Assembly: GCA_017458975.1 (NCBI GenBank)
Contig: JAFSZK010000090.1
Coordinates: 1 to 46,519 of the forward strand
Reading direction: 5' to 3'
Source: Eubacterium sp.
GTDB lineage: Bacteria > Bacillota > Clostridia > Oscillospirales > Acutalibacteraceae
DNA: 46,519 nt
The notes beneath the pieces are model-generated. The model saw nothing but the letters and a program-made list of their open reading frames with translations. It made no database searches and was not told where the DNA came from. Below, in pieces: positions 6,827 to 15,345 of this stretch. Position 1 is the first letter of the stretch. Each line of letters starts with the position of its first letter. The position numbers and the translations under genes were made by a program.

Positions 6827-6854
6827 AATTACAATTACCAAACGGGAGGCAAAT

Positions 6855-7859
6855 ATGTCTGTTAAAACCGAGCGCAGACCTAAAACTAAGGGCAAAAAGG
6901 TTGCGCTGATAATACTATTGGTACTCGTGACGATTCTGGCTTTTGATTCTTTTGAAGCTGTTTATCGTTCAAAACCCGAAAGCATTAAAAGCTATGAAAC
7001 GAAGAATAACAACATAAGTACTACGGGTAAGCCATTCGTAAGCGCTCACAGAAGCGGCGGCGGTATCGCGCCCGAGGAGTCAATGCTGGCGTTTAAAAAC
7101 TGTATAGAAAACGAAAATTTCAACGTCGATATTTTTGAATTTGACCTCCACGTTACCAAGGATTCTCAGCTGATTCTGCTGCACGATGATACTCTTGAGC
7201 GCACTACCGACTGCGCAGAGGTTTTCAAGGTTAAAAAGGCGCGTCCCGAAAACTATACGTACGCCGAGCTGCGAAGGCTGAACATAGGAGCTCATTTTAA
7301 GAACACCGAGGGCGAAATGCCTTACAGTAATCTGAGCGGCGACGAAGTACCCGATGATTTAAGAATCGTGCGTCTTGAGGATGTGCTTGATTACTTAATT
7401 TCAAACGGTGATTTCAATTATATTATCGAGCTCAAAAACGGCGGTGAGCTCGGAAAAAAGGGAGTCGATTTGCTTGTTAAGGTGCTTGAAGAAAGAGACC
7501 TGCTTGACAAAACCGTATTCGGAACCTTTCAGGCGGAAATAACTAAGTATGTCGATGAAAACTATCCGCAGCTCAAACGCTCGGCTTCTATAATGGAGGT
7601 TCTCGAATTTTATGCAGCGGCAATGAGTAATAAAAAAGATTTTGCGCCGAAATATACGGCGTTGCAGATACCGTACAATATGCCGTACAGAATGCTTGTA
7701 AATCTCGGTGTCGCAAAAGTAATAAACTACGCTCATTCCCACGATATTGCCGTTCAGTACTGGACGGTTAATAAGGAGAGCGAACTTGAATATCTTTCCT
7801 CAGTCGGCGCCGACTGTATTATGAGCGACTACCCCGACGTTCTGTATAAAAAGAGATAA
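6855..7859 (+). CDS. Membrane-anchored glycerophosphodiester phosphodiesterase
   Basis: A 334-residue GDPD-family enzyme that would hydrolyse glycerophosphodiesters to glycerol 3-phosphate and an alcohol. An N-terminal membrane segment (about 14-31) anchors it, with the TIM-barrel domain outside. Catalytic and metal residues are intact: His65-Arg66, Glu74 (PEES), Glu95 and Asp97 (FEFDLH), and His110 (LLHDD). GGGAGG before ATG 6855 and the upstream promoter fix this start over longer readings. A strong terminator follows. A second, degenerate GDPD occurs at 30921. Confidence 0.9.
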   Translation: MSVKTERRPKTKGKKVALIILLVLVTILAFDSFEAVYRSKPESIKSYETKNNNISTTGKPFVSAHRSGGGIAPEESMLAFKNCIENENFNVDIFEFDLHVTKDSQLILLHDDTLERTTDCAEVFKVKKARPENYTYAELRRLNIGAHFKNTEGEMPYSNLSGDEVPDDLRIVRLEDVLDYLISNGDFNYIIELKNGGELGKKGVDLLVKVLEERDLLDKTVFGTFQAEITKYVDENYPQLKRSASIMEVLEFYAAAMSNKKDFAPKYTALQIPYNMPYRMLVNLGVAKVINYAHSHDIAVQYWTVNKESELEYLSSVGADCIMSDYPDVLYKKR

Positions 7860-7861
7860 TA

Positions 7862-7896
7862 AAAGAGTCACGCGAAGGAGCGTGACTCTTTTTATT
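7862..7896 (+). terminator. Terminator of the GDPD gene
   Basis: AAAGAGTCACGC (7862-7873) pairs perfectly with GCGTGACTCTTT (7880-7891) and is followed by TTATTT. Confidence 0.9.
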
Positions 7897-7924
7897 TGAC
7901 TGTATTAACAAAAAATGCTAAAAT
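7896..7924 (+). promoter_or_regulatory. Promoter of the secreted repeat protein
   Basis: TTGACT (7896-7901), 17-bp spacer, TAAAAT (7919-7924), just after the preceding terminator. Confidence 0.8.
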
Positions 7925-7956
7925 AAAAACAGATTGATAATTAAGGAGGATTGTTT

Positions 7957-9756
7957 ATGAAAATAAAAAGAATTATAAGCGCTTTTCTTGCGCTGACTAT
8001 GGTGCTCTCAATGCCGCTTTATGCGTTTGCGGATATAAATCAAACCGTAAGCGCGGGCTTTGGCGAAGGTCAGGAGCAACACGTTACCGTTAACGATAAC
8101 GTATCGGTTATTAATGAAGTAAACGCGGTTTTTGTTGAAGCGCATGCTCCCGGAAGTGCTGCGGATAAAAACGCTTCGGCTGAAGTCAAGGGTGACGTTA
8201 CCGCAGAATCATACGACTCGTTTTCGGCAGTATATGCTGAAGGACGAAACGGCGACGCAACTGTTAAAATTAATGGAAACCTGAAGGCAACCGTAACCGG
8301 CAGCGGCAATGTAAACGGTGTGGAATTATGGGGCCGTTCGTATAACGGTAGCGGCTATGCTTATGCAAACATAGGCGGAAGCATTACCGCAACCTCAAAC
8401 AGTGCTGCCTGCGGAATTGATAGTGACTGCGGAGACGCATTCGTTACAGGTGACGTAAGTGCAAGCGGAAGCAAAGCAACGGGCGTTTATAGTTACTGCG
8501 AAGGTAACGTTAATATCGGCGGAGACCTTAAAGCCGAGGGAAGCGCTAACGCTTGCGGCGCATTCCTTTGCACGTCGGATGAAAAACAGCAAACCTTAAC
8601 CGTAAATAAGGATGTTATTGTAAAATGTACCTCTGACGACCCGTCTTCGGTAGCAGACGGCGTCAGATTCTACGCTAACGGCGGCAAAGCCTATGCCGAT
8701 ATTAAGGGCAGTATTATTACGTCAAGTAACGCAGAAACTGCAGGGGGACTTCGCTTTATCTCAACAGGCAGCGACGGCGGTGGCTGCTATACTTTATCTC
8801 CGACTTATTTTGACGTTAAGGTTGGAAACAGCATTATATCCGACGATTACGGTATTGCAAAATGCAACGATTCCGGTACCGTTGACCTTCTTGTTGAAAA
8901 TGAGGTAAAAGCGAAAAATACCGCAGTATTACTCAAAGACAATTCTTCTCTGTATGAGCAGGCAAGCGACGGCAGCGGCTATTGCGTTAACCAGTTAAAT
9001 CTTACCGTATGGAAGCTGAACCTTAACGATAGAGGCAACGTTGCGGAACTTCTTGTGGATGATGACGAGGCGGTTGCCGCAAAAGCTTTTGAAAAGAAAA
9101 TCAACTATATCATTAAAGTTCAGCAGCCGACTGAAGGCGGTACCGTAAGCCTTGTTGACAGCAGCGGCAATGCGCTAAAAAAGAGCAATAATTATTACGT
9201 TGCCCATGAAGGCGAAAAGGTTGTTGTAAAGGCAAATCTGTTAAGCGGTTATACGGTTATAGCGGCTTACAACGGCGTGGGTGAAATGCTTCCGCTTCTG
9301 AAAGACGAAAACGGCAATTTCTATATTATCGTTCCCAAGGGCGGCGGAATCTATATCAGCGTTGATATTGAAGAATCATCCTCATATTCTTCCAACGAAG
9401 ATATTAGAAAAAAACCCGTACCTGTCGTAGCGGCAAAGAAGACGGCAAAGAAAGCAAACCCGCTGAAAATCAAAGGCAAAAAGGTAACTCTTAAAGCTTC
9501 CAAGCTTGCCGATAAGAAGCAGACTATCTCCGTTAAAAAGGCAATTAAGTTCGTTCAAAAAGGTAAGGGCACAATCACTTATAAGAAGATTAAAGGCAAT
9601 AAAAAGATTACCGTAAACAAAAAGACCGGTAAAATTACCGTTAAAAAAGGACTTAAAAAGGGAACCTATAAAGTAAAGGTTCAGGTTACCGCAGCGGGTA
9701 ATAGTAATTATAAAAAGGCAGTTAAAAAGACAACGGTGAAGATTGTTGTTAAGTAA
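7957..9756 (+). CDS. Large secreted beta-repeat protein, unknown function
   Basis: A 599-residue secreted protein. Residues 1-26 are a signal peptide (cleavage likely after YAFA). Residues about 30-330 contain imperfect repeats of roughly 20 residues with alternating hydrophobic strands and phrases such as 'INGNLKATVTG', 'IGGSITATS' and 'VTGDVSASG', suggesting a beta-helix or stacked beta fold. A domain near 365-455 (KVQQPTEGGTVSLVD...) resembles bacterial surface beta repeats. The last 110 residues are very Lys-rich with an Ig-like tail (VTAAGNSNYKKAVKKTTVKIVVK split across the end), a style common in clostridial extracellular proteins. AAGGAGGA sits before ATG 7957; an in-frame TTG at 7951 is less likely. 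No sortase motif is seen. Adhesion or wall binding is a guess. Confidence 0.75.
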   Translation: MKIKRIISAFLALTMVLSMPLYAFADINQTVSAGFGEGQEQHVTVNDNVSVINEVNAVFVEAHAPGSAADKNASAEVKGDVTAESYDSFSAVYAEGRNGDATVKINGNLKATVTGSGNVNGVELWGRSYNGSGYAYANIGGSITATSNSAACGIDSDCGDAFVTGDVSASGSKATGVYSYCEGNVNIGGDLKAEGSANACGAFLCTSDEKQQTLTVNKDVIVKCTSDDPSSVADGVRFYANGGKAYADIKGSIITSSNAETAGGLRFISTGSDGGGCYTLSPTYFDVKVGNSIISDDYGIAKCNDSGTVDLLVENEVKAKNTAVLLKDNSSLYEQASDGSGYCVNQLNLTVWKLNLNDRGNVAELLVDDDEAVAAKAFEKKINYIIKVQQPTEGGTVSLVDSSGNALKKSNNYYVAHEGEKVVVKANLLSGYTVIAAYNGVGEMLPLLKDENGNFYIIVPKGGGIYISVDIEESSSYSSNEDIRKKPVPVVAAKKTAKKANPLKIKGKKVTLKASKLADKKQTISVKKAIKFVQKGKGTITYKKIKGNKKITVNKKTGKITVKKGLKKGTYKVKVQVTAAGNSNYKKAVKKTTVKIVVK

Positions 9757-9779
9757 TGCGAAGTTGGGCAGGACAAAAA

Positions 9780-9957
9780 AGAATGATGTATCGGCATAGC
9801 CGAAATGATGTATTTTCACTGCGTTTCAAAATGATGCTGTTCGCTGCGCTCACAATGATGTGATGTTTGCCGTAAACGTGCCGCAGGCACACATCATTAG
9901 CGAAGCGACATCACTGCCGAAGGCAATATCTCTTGCCCGCAAGGGCAAACATCATTC
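9780..9957. repeat. Mini-hairpin array (REP-like)
   Basis: After the secreted-protein gene lies a chain of short hairpins joined by 'ATGATG'/'CATCATT' linkers: TCGGCATAGCCGA (9791-9803), GTGCCGCAGGCAC (9878-9890), TGCCGAAGGCA (9915-9925) and TTGCCCGCAAGGGCAA (9933-9948). A 21-base segment (9887-9907) is identical to one in the tandem repeat near 41616. No ORF is present. This looks like a dispersed intergenic repeat family. Confidence 0.7.
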
Positions 9958-9989
9958 AAAAAAGAGTCAACCGTAGTTGACTCTTTTTT
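9958..9989. terminator. Bidirectional terminator at tRNA-Asn
   Basis: A perfect 14-bp stem (9958-9971/9976-9989, loop CGTA) with A and T runs at the two ends. It begins one base after the encoded CCA of the tRNA and also faces the secreted-protein gene. Confidence 0.9.
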
Positions 9990-9990
9990 G

Positions 9991-10066
9991 TGGCTCCCCT
10001 TGCCGGGCTCGAACCAGCGACAACTCGGTTAACAGCCGAGTGCTCTACCAACTGAGCTAAAGAGGA
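9991..10066 (-). tRNA. tRNA-Asn (GTT)
   Basis: A 76-base tRNA on the minus strand. The acceptor stem TCCTCTT pairs with AAGGGGA (one G-U), followed by discriminator G and an encoded CCA (9991-9993). The D arm AGCTCAGTTGGTAGAGC, anticodon loop CTGTTAA with GTT at 10031-10033, and T loop GGTTCGAGCCC are all standard. It has its own promoter and terminator. Confidence 0.96.
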
Positions 10067-10088
10067 ATGTTTAATTTTGTGCTTACAT

Positions 10089-10117
10089 ATAATAACAAAT
10101 TTAATTATTAATGTCAA
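10089..10117 (-). promoter_or_regulatory. Promoter of tRNA-Asn
   Basis: On the minus strand TTGACA (10112-10117), 17-bp spacer, TATTAT (10089-10094). Confidence 0.85.
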
Positions 10118-10127
10118 TATGTTTTTT

Positions 10128-10159
10128 AAAAAACTTTCAGGGCGGGTAATCCCGCCCTG
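10128..10159 (-). terminator. Terminator of the rnf operon
   Basis: CAGGGCGGG (10138-10146) pairs with CCCGCCCTG (10151-10159), loop TAAT. T-rich tails exist on both sides. Confidence 0.85.
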
Positions 10160-10166
10160 TTTTTAA

Positions 10167-10964
10167 TTAGTATTCTTTGATTATTTTTACCGGGCACTTT
10201 TCGGCGCAGAGTCCGCACTGAGTACACTTTGAATAATCAATTTTAGCAATATTGTTTTCAAAAACGATTGCTTCGCTCGGGCAGTTTCTTGCACACATTG
10301 AGCATCCGATACATCCCGCCGTACAAGCGTTTTTAACCTCTTTACCTCTTGCGAGGTTGGAGCACTGAACCCTGTATTTGCTGTCTGCGGGGATTAGCTC
10401 AATAAGGTCGTGAGGACAAGCCTTAAGGCATTTTCCGCACGCTACGCACAGACTTTCGTCAACTACCGCCTTCTGGTCGATAATTCTTATTGCGCCGTGG
10501 TCGCAAACCTTAACGCACGAGCCGAAGCCGAGACATCCGTACTTACAGGCATACGGGCTTGAGCCGGGCATTTTTGAAGCGTAAAGACAGGTATCAATAC
10601 CGTAGTAATTATAGTCGGTTGTACGCTTCTCACAGGTTCCGTCACATTTTACGTAGGCAACCATTTTTTCCATTTCGCCGACCTCTTCGCCCATGATTTC
10701 GGCAATCTTCTGAGCAACCGGCATACCTCCTACGGGACACGCAGAAACGGGAGCCTCGCCCTTTGCGATTGCTGCTGCAAGAGCGTCACAGCCCGCATAT
10801 CCGCAGCCGCCGCAGTTTGAGCCGGGAAGCTCGGCGCGAACGGCTACTTCCTTTTCGTCAACCTCTACCTTGAACGCCTTTTCGGCAACGGAGAGGATTA
10901 TTCCGATAATCAGCGCGATTACCGCAAGAACAATAATCGCTGTAATAATAGCACTTGTATTCAT
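10167..10964 (-). CDS. rnfB: Rnf complex subunit B, polyferredoxin
   Basis: A 265-residue iron-sulfur subunit of the Rnf complex, which couples ferredoxin oxidation and NAD reduction to ion pumping. There is one N-terminal membrane helix (about 5-27), then the Fe-S domain with CGGCGYAGC and a downstream Cys, then a run of ferredoxin-type CxxCxxCxxxCP motifs (CVACGKCLKACP, CIGCSMCARNCP, CTQCGLCAEKCP). RnfB is thought to take electrons from ferredoxin. ATG 10964 is preceded by AAGGAGG, and an in-frame upstream start lacks such a site. It is the last gene of the operon, 10 bp after rnfA, and is followed by a strong terminator. Confidence 0.95.
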   Translation of the reverse strand: MNTSAIITAIIVLAVIALIIGIILSVAEKAFKVEVDEKEVAVRAELPGSNCGGCGYAGCDALAAAIAKGEAPVSACPVGGMPVAQKIAEIMGEEVGEMEKMVAYVKCDGTCEKRTTDYNYYGIDTCLYASKMPGSSPYACKYGCLGFGSCVKVCDHGAIRIIDQKAVVDESLCVACGKCLKACPHDLIELIPADSKYRVQCSNLARGKEVKNACTAGCIGCSMCARNCPSEAIVFENNIAKIDYSKCTQCGLCAEKCPVKIIKEY

Positions 10965-10974
10965 ACGCCCCTCC

Positions 10975-11556
10975 TTATTTCGGTAATACGCCGAATCCGT
11001 AGAAGGCAATTGACATCAGACACGCCGTAAGAAGAACGGCGGGAGTGCCCTTAAATGCTTTCGGGAAATCGTTGTTTTCGGTTTTTTCTCTTACGCCTGC
11101 CATAATAACAATAGCAACCATAAAGCCTACTGCTGTTCCGAAGCCCGAGATAACGCTTGTTAAAATGTCAAAGTCCTTCTGAACATTTGTAAGCGCTACG
11201 CCGAGAACGGCACAGTTTGTTGTAATAAGGGGAAGGTATACGCCGAGCGCTCTGTAAAGCGGGGGCACAAACTTCTTGAGGAAGAGCTCAACAAGCTGCA
11301 CAAGAAAGGCGATAACCATAATAAATACGATTGTTTTAAGATAAACCAAATCATATTTTACAAGCACAAGCCTGTAAAGTGTTGCCGCAACGGCGGAAGC
11401 AATTGTAATTACAAAGATTACGGCGCCGCCCATACCTGCTGCGGTTTTAACGCTTTTTGATACGCCGAGGAAGGGACAGATTCCGAGGAACTGAGCAAGA
11501 ACAACGTTATTTACAAGCGCTGTTGAGATTAAAACAAGAAACAGTGTATTAGCCAT
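10975..11556 (-). CDS. rnfA: Rnf complex subunit A, membrane
   Basis: A 193-residue membrane subunit, the usual RnfA length, with six predicted helices and family phrases such as 'LVNNVVLAQFLGICPFLGVS' split by helix boundaries, and NCAVLGVAL. RnfA and RnfE are homologous and inversely oriented; the Cys in each half (GICPFLG and TNCAVLG) is thought to hold an Fe-S cluster in the membrane. ATG 11556 follows AAGGAGG by 8 bp and overlaps the end of rnfE by 8 bp. Confidence 0.95.
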   Translation of the reverse strand: MANTLFLVLISTALVNNVVLAQFLGICPFLGVSKSVKTAAGMGGAVIFVITIASAVAATLYRLVLVKYDLVYLKTIVFIMVIAFLVQLVELFLKKFVPPLYRALGVYLPLITTNCAVLGVALTNVQKDFDILTSVISGFGTAVGFMVAIVIMAGVREKTENNDFPKAFKGTPAVLLTACLMSIAFYGFGVLPK

Positions 11557-12238
11557 TATTCTTTGCCTCCTTTTCCTCAATTTCCTTCATAGGACAGCTT
11601 GCGCAGTCTCCGTTGCAGCCTGCGTCGCCCTTAACGTGACGGTTAGCTCCCTTAAGCTGAAGCTTGTTCTGGAGAGCACAGAGCATTGCAAGCACAAAGA
11701 ACGCGCCGGGCGCCATAATGAAGATTGAAACAGGCTCGTAGCTCTTCGGCATAATCTGGATATTAAAAATTGTACCCGCGCCGAGAAGCTCTCTTACCAT
11801 ACCGATTGCGGTAAGTCCGATTGTAAAGCCTATACCGATTCCGATACCGTCAAAAATTGAAAGAATCGGACCGTTTTTATTTGCGTATGATTCGGCTCTG
11901 CCAAGGATAATACAGTTAACTACGATAAGTGGAATATATATTCCGAGGCTTTCGTATAAATCCTTGACATAAGCGTGCATAACCATTTCAATAACGGTTA
12001 CGAAGGAAGCTATAATAGTAATGTAAACCGGTACGCGAACTGCGTCGGGGATGATTTTTCTGAGAAGAGAAATCATAAGGTTAGAAAGGATTAAAACAAC
12101 CATTGTTGCCGCGCCCATACCTATACCGTTTTTAGCGCTTGTTGTAACCGCGAGAGTGGGACACATACCGAGCATAAGCACGAAGGTCGGATTTTCTTTA
12201 ACTATACCGTTATATAATCTTTCGCCGATAGCTTTCAT
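11549..12238 (-). CDS. rnfE: Rnf complex subunit E with Cys-rich tail
   Basis: A 229-residue membrane subunit homologous to RnfA, with six helices and the matching Cys motifs LGMCPTLAVT and VNCIILGRA. The C-terminus carries a soluble tail with a cysteine cluster (GCNGDCASCPMK), which the short proteobacterial form lacks; similar tails are known to me only loosely in Clostridia, and a metal site is an inference. ATG 12238 is chosen because AAGGAGA lies about 8 bp upstream; a GTG three codons earlier is too close to it. It overlaps rnfA and follows rnfG by 5 bp. Confidence 0.93.
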   Translation of the reverse strand: MKAIGERLYNGIVKENPTFVLMLGMCPTLAVTTSAKNGIGMGAATMVVLILSNLMISLLRKIIPDAVRVPVYITIIASFVTVIEMVMHAYVKDLYESLGIYIPLIVVNCIILGRAESYANKNGPILSIFDGIGIGIGFTIGLTAIGMVRELLGAGTIFNIQIMPKSYEPVSIFIMAPGAFFVLAMLCALQNKLQLKGANRHVKGDAGCNGDCASCPMKEIEEKEAKNNG

Positions 12239-12243
12239 ATATC

Positions 12244-12864
12244 TCACTCTCCTTTCAGAACGTTGTTGTAAAAGGAAATTGACTCGTTAACTGCCTGAGT
12301 TACGGCGGTTGTTGTAATCGTTGCGCCGCTTATTGCGTCAATTTCGTTGTTGTCACGGTTTGCGCCCGTTTTTGAAAAGGCGATTGTGCCCGCTTTGAGT
12401 CCCGAGAACTGCTCGGAAAATTCGGGCTTTGATGAGTTAGCGCCGAGACCCGGAGTTTCGCCGCTGTTATCAACAACCGAAAAGGCTGTGATAACGCCCT
12501 CGTTTGAAATACCAAGGGCAATTCTGACGTCGCCTCCGTATCCGTTTGGCGAGGTTGCGTCAATAACATAGCCGATAGTATTTCCGCTCTTGTCCTTTGC
12601 GGTAAGAGCCGCATTGATTTTTATACTCGGGTCTATAACGTGCGCGCTGTATTTATCAAGCAGAGAATCAAAATTCTCAACATCCTCAATTTTGTCAGCG
12701 TCGGTATAAACCGCTTTGTAAACTGCTGCCCTTGCGTCGGCGTCAGCCTTTGCAATAGGCTCCATTGTAACCTGGTTCAATACTGCGAGAATTGCAACCG
12801 AGAAAAGCGCTACAACAAAGAGAACAATAATGTTTTTAGCTGCATTTGATTTTGCTTTAGCCAT
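12244..12864 (-). CDS. rnfG: Rnf complex subunit G, FMN-binding
   Basis: A 206-residue subunit with one N-terminal membrane helix (about 11-31) and an extracytoplasmic FMN-binding domain. The covalent flavin motif SGATITT is at 179-185, with Thr185 the predicted FMN-phosphoester site. An AAAGGAGGA ribosome site precedes the ATG. It overlaps the end of rnfD by 8 bp. It relays electrons within the Rnf complex. Confidence 0.94.
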   Translation of the reverse strand: MAKAKSNAAKNIIVLFVVALFSVAILAVLNQVTMEPIAKADADARAAVYKAVYTDADKIEDVENFDSLLDKYSAHVIDPSIKINAALTAKDKSGNTIGYVIDATSPNGYGGDVRIALGISNEGVITAFSVVDNSGETPGLGANSSKPEFSEQFSGLKAGTIAFSKTGANRDNNEIDAISGATITTTAVTQAVNESISFYNNVLKGE

Positions 12865-13813
12865 TTTTCTTGTCCTCCTTTATATGTTTTGCTCTTTCAC
12901 AGCCAAACGGAAGAGGAGCGGTTTTGCTTTCAATAAGCGGAACAACAAGGTTACCGATAATAATTGAATACGAAACGCCCTCTGCGGTAGAGCCGAGAGT
13001 TCTGAAAAGTGCGGTGAGGAGTCCGATAAACAGAGCAAATATTACCTGACCTTTAACGGTAATCGGGCTTGTTACATAGTCGGTTGCCATAAAGAACGCA
13101 CCAACGAGAAGTCCGCCCGAAAGCGCCTGAGCAAGTAAGTACTGAGGAGTAACCTCATCGCCTGAAATAAGTCTTATAATTGCAATAAATGCAATTGTTG
13201 AGCCGATATAAATTAAAGGAATTCGGGGAGAAATAATCTTTCTTATAATAAGATAAATACCGCCGATTAAAATTGCGATAGCCGAAACCTCACCGATACA
13301 ACCGGAATGGTTACCGATAAATAAATCCATAAGCCCAACGCTTTCGCCCTTGCCCATTAAAGCAAGAGGAGTTGCCGAGGAAAGGCCGTCAACTGCGAAG
13401 TTAGTCATCCTTCCCGTAAACGAAATCGTAAGGAAGCAACGTCCTGCCAGAGCGGGGTTCATAAAGTTCTGACCAAGTCCGCCGAAGAGCATTTTCGTTA
13501 CAACGATTGCGAAAGCGGAGCCGAGAACAGCCATCCACCAGGTTGCCGTAGGCGGTAAATTAACCGCTAAAATCATACCCGTTACAACCGCTGAAAAATC
13601 AAATACGGTTATGGGCTTTTTCAAAATATATTCCGTTAACGCTTCAAACGCCATACAGCTTGCCACGCTGACAAGAATAAGCATTAACGAATTCCAGCCG
13701 AAGCGGTATACACCGAAGCCGAGAGTCGGAACGAGCGCAAGGGCTACGTTAATCATAATTGACCTCGTAGTCGTCTTTTCTCTCACGTGAGGAGAGATTG
13801 AAACATTATACAT
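12857..13813 (-). CDS. rnfD: Rnf complex subunit D, membrane flavoprotein
   Basis: A 318-residue polytopic subunit with about ten helices. It carries the NPALAGRCFL motif and the flavin-attachment region LSSATPLAL (Thr in SATPL is the predicted covalent FMN site; the usual first residues are SGAT or similar, so SSAT is a mild variant). RnfD is homologous to NqrB and probably takes part in ion translocation. AAGGAGGG precedes the ATG; 14 bp separate it from rnfC. Confidence 0.94.
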   Translation of the reverse strand: MYNVSISPHVREKTTTRSIMINVALALVPTLGFGVYRFGWNSLMLILVSVASCMAFEALTEYILKKPITVFDFSAVVTGMILAVNLPPTATWWMAVLGSAFAIVVTKMLFGGLGQNFMNPALAGRCFLTISFTGRMTNFAVDGLSSATPLALMGKGESVGLMDLFIGNHSGCIGEVSAIAILIGGIYLIIRKIISPRIPLIYIGSTIAFIAIIRLISGDEVTPQYLLAQALSGGLLVGAFFMATDYVTSPITVKGQVIFALFIGLLTALFRTLGSTAEGVSYSIIIGNLVVPLIESKTAPLPFGCERAKHIKEDKKNG

Positions 13814-13827
13814 ACTTTTCTCCCTCC

Positions 13828-15150
13828 TTACTTCTTTGCGTTCAGCTCGCGAAGCTGAAGTTTACCGAGTTTAAACATCTGTGTGAGCGGAATTTTTGCG
13901 GGACAGCCGTAAGCGCAGCAGCCGCATTCAATACATTCCATACCGCCGAGCTTACCGAAGGCTTCAATATCCTCGCGTTTAACCGCTCTTCCCATAAGCT
14001 GGGGAATAAGGTTTTCGGGGCAGGCGCGAACGCAGCGTCCGCAATGGATACACGGTGTTTCCTTAGCCTCGGCAACCTCGTCCTTACAGTATGCAAGAAT
14101 AGCCGCGCTGGTCTTTATCATAGGAACGTCAAGACTTTCCATAGCGATACCCATCATCGGACCGCCCGAAATGAATTTAACTGCGTCCTCCTTTGCGCCT
14201 CCTGCGGTTTCAAGGAGGTAGGAGTGGCTTATGCCAAGGGGGATGTCAAAGTTACCGGGCTTATTAACGCCCTCTCCCGTTACCGTTGCAATATTATGTA
14301 TAAGCGGCTTATTTTCGTAAACAGCTTCATAAATTGCAAATACGGTGCCGACGTTGTCTACAATGCAACCCTTATCGGCGGGAAGCATTTTTGAATTAAT
14401 CTTTCTTCCCGTAACGGCGTAAATAAGCTGTCTTTCACCGCCCTGGGGGTATTTCGTTTTAAGCGGACAAACCGAAACTCTGTCGTCAACCCTTGCAACC
14501 TTTGTCATAATGTCGATTGCCTCGGGCTTGTTAGCTTCAATGCCGATAATTGCCTGTGCGTTAGGAAGAACCTTGAGCATTGCCTGAATACCGAAGAGAA
14601 TTTCGTCAGGCTTTTCAAGCATTAAGCGGTAGTCCGACGTGAGGTAGGGCTCGCACTCCGCGCCGTTAATAATGATTTTATCAATACTGTCGGCATTTTT
14701 CGGGGTGAGCTTAACCGCTGTCGGGAAGCCTGCTCCGCCGAGACCAACGATACCTGCGCCTCTTACCGCGTCGATAATCTCGTCCTTTGATAAATCCTCA
14801 AGCTTTCTTTTACTTCCGAAGCCCTCGACAGCCTCGTCAAGACCGTCATTTTCAATTACAATTGAATCAATCCTGCTTCCGTTTACAACAAGTCTTTTTT
14901 CAATTGCTTTAACCGTTCCCGATACCGAAGAGAATATCGGAGCGGAAATAAATCCGCCTGCCTCGGCAATCATCTGTCCTTTAAGGACGCGGTCGCCCTT
15001 GGCAACAACAGCCTTTGAGGGAGCTCCTAAGTTCTGAGAAAGAGGAAATACCATTTCGTCCTGAGGCTCGACAGGCGCGATGGCGCAATCCTTGGCGTAT
15101 TCCTTACCGCCGTAAGGGTGAACGCCTTTTTTGAAGGTTTTTAACTTCAT
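13828..15150 (-). CDS. rnfC: Rnf complex subunit C, NADH-binding
   Basis: A 440-residue peripheral subunit that carries the NADH/FMN site and two [4Fe-4S] clusters. Visible features: N-terminal HPYGGKEY, a barrel-like hybrid-motif region (about 30-100), the glycine-rich GAGIVGLGGAGFPTAVKL nucleotide-binding stretch with the NGAECEPYL motif, and C-terminal CIHCGRCVRACP and CIECGCCAYGCP. It is the first gene of rnfCDGEAB, the order typical of clostridia and acetogens. A clear promoter lies upstream and AAAAGGAG precedes the ATG. Confidence 0.95.
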   Translation of the reverse strand: MKLKTFKKGVHPYGGKEYAKDCAIAPVEPQDEMVFPLSQNLGAPSKAVVAKGDRVLKGQMIAEAGGFISAPIFSSVSGTVKAIEKRLVVNGSRIDSIVIENDGLDEAVEGFGSKRKLEDLSKDEIIDAVRGAGIVGLGGAGFPTAVKLTPKNADSIDKIIINGAECEPYLTSDYRLMLEKPDEILFGIQAMLKVLPNAQAIIGIEANKPEAIDIMTKVARVDDRVSVCPLKTKYPQGGERQLIYAVTGRKINSKMLPADKGCIVDNVGTVFAIYEAVYENKPLIHNIATVTGEGVNKPGNFDIPLGISHSYLLETAGGAKEDAVKFISGGPMMGIAMESLDVPMIKTSAAILAYCKDEVAEAKETPCIHCGRCVRACPENLIPQLMGRAVKREDIEAFGKLGGMECIECGCCAYGCPAKIPLTQMFKLGKLQLRELNAKK

Positions 15151-15193
15151 TTCTCCTTTTCCTTTCCGTAATAAAATTACACAAATTCAGTTT

Positions 15194-15222
15194 ATTTTAT
15201 CATATTAGACAAAAACAATCAA
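15194..15222 (-). promoter_or_regulatory. Promoter of rnfCDGEAB
   Basis: On the minus strand TTGATT (15217-15222), 17-bp spacer, TAAAAT (15194-15199), about 45 bp ahead of rnfC. Confidence 0.75.
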
Positions 15223-15242
15223 TAATAATATTAAATATATTA

Positions 15243-15271
15243 TTGTTAATTAATTATCAATATGATATAAT
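15243..15271 (+). promoter_or_regulatory. Constitutive-type promoter upstream of the two-component genes
   Basis: TTGTTA (15243-15248), 17-bp spacer, TATAAT (15266-15271), divergent from the rnf promoter. Confidence 0.65.
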
Positions 15272-15296
15272 ACCTATAAGCTTTTCCTGAGCCGGA

Positions 15297-15325
15297 TTTA
15301 ATATTCGTTTAATGTTAAGTATATA
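15297..15325 (+). promoter_or_regulatory. OmpR-type direct-repeat box before the response regulator
   Basis: TTTAAT at 15297-15302 recurs at 15308-15313, 11 bp apart, the spacing of OmpR/PhoB-family half-sites. The 17-base sequence TTTAATATTCGTTTAAT is identical to that at 17282-17298. A possible -10 TATATA (15320-15325) follows. Autoregulation by the downstream regulator is inferred. Confidence 0.6.
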
Positions 15326-15345
15326 TATTTTTTTCGGGTGATAAA

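Noticed and set aside
6798..6854. Longer GDPD reading frame from 6798
   Set aside because: Those bases are the promoter itself; a strong ribosome site precedes ATG 6855.
10965..11009. N-terminal extension of rnfB
   Set aside because: It lies within the end of rnfA and has no ribosome site; ATG 10964 follows AAGGAGG.
13798..14394. Open frame opposite rnfC
   Set aside because: It is a shadow of rnfC, whose family motifs and codon pattern are clear on the minus strand.
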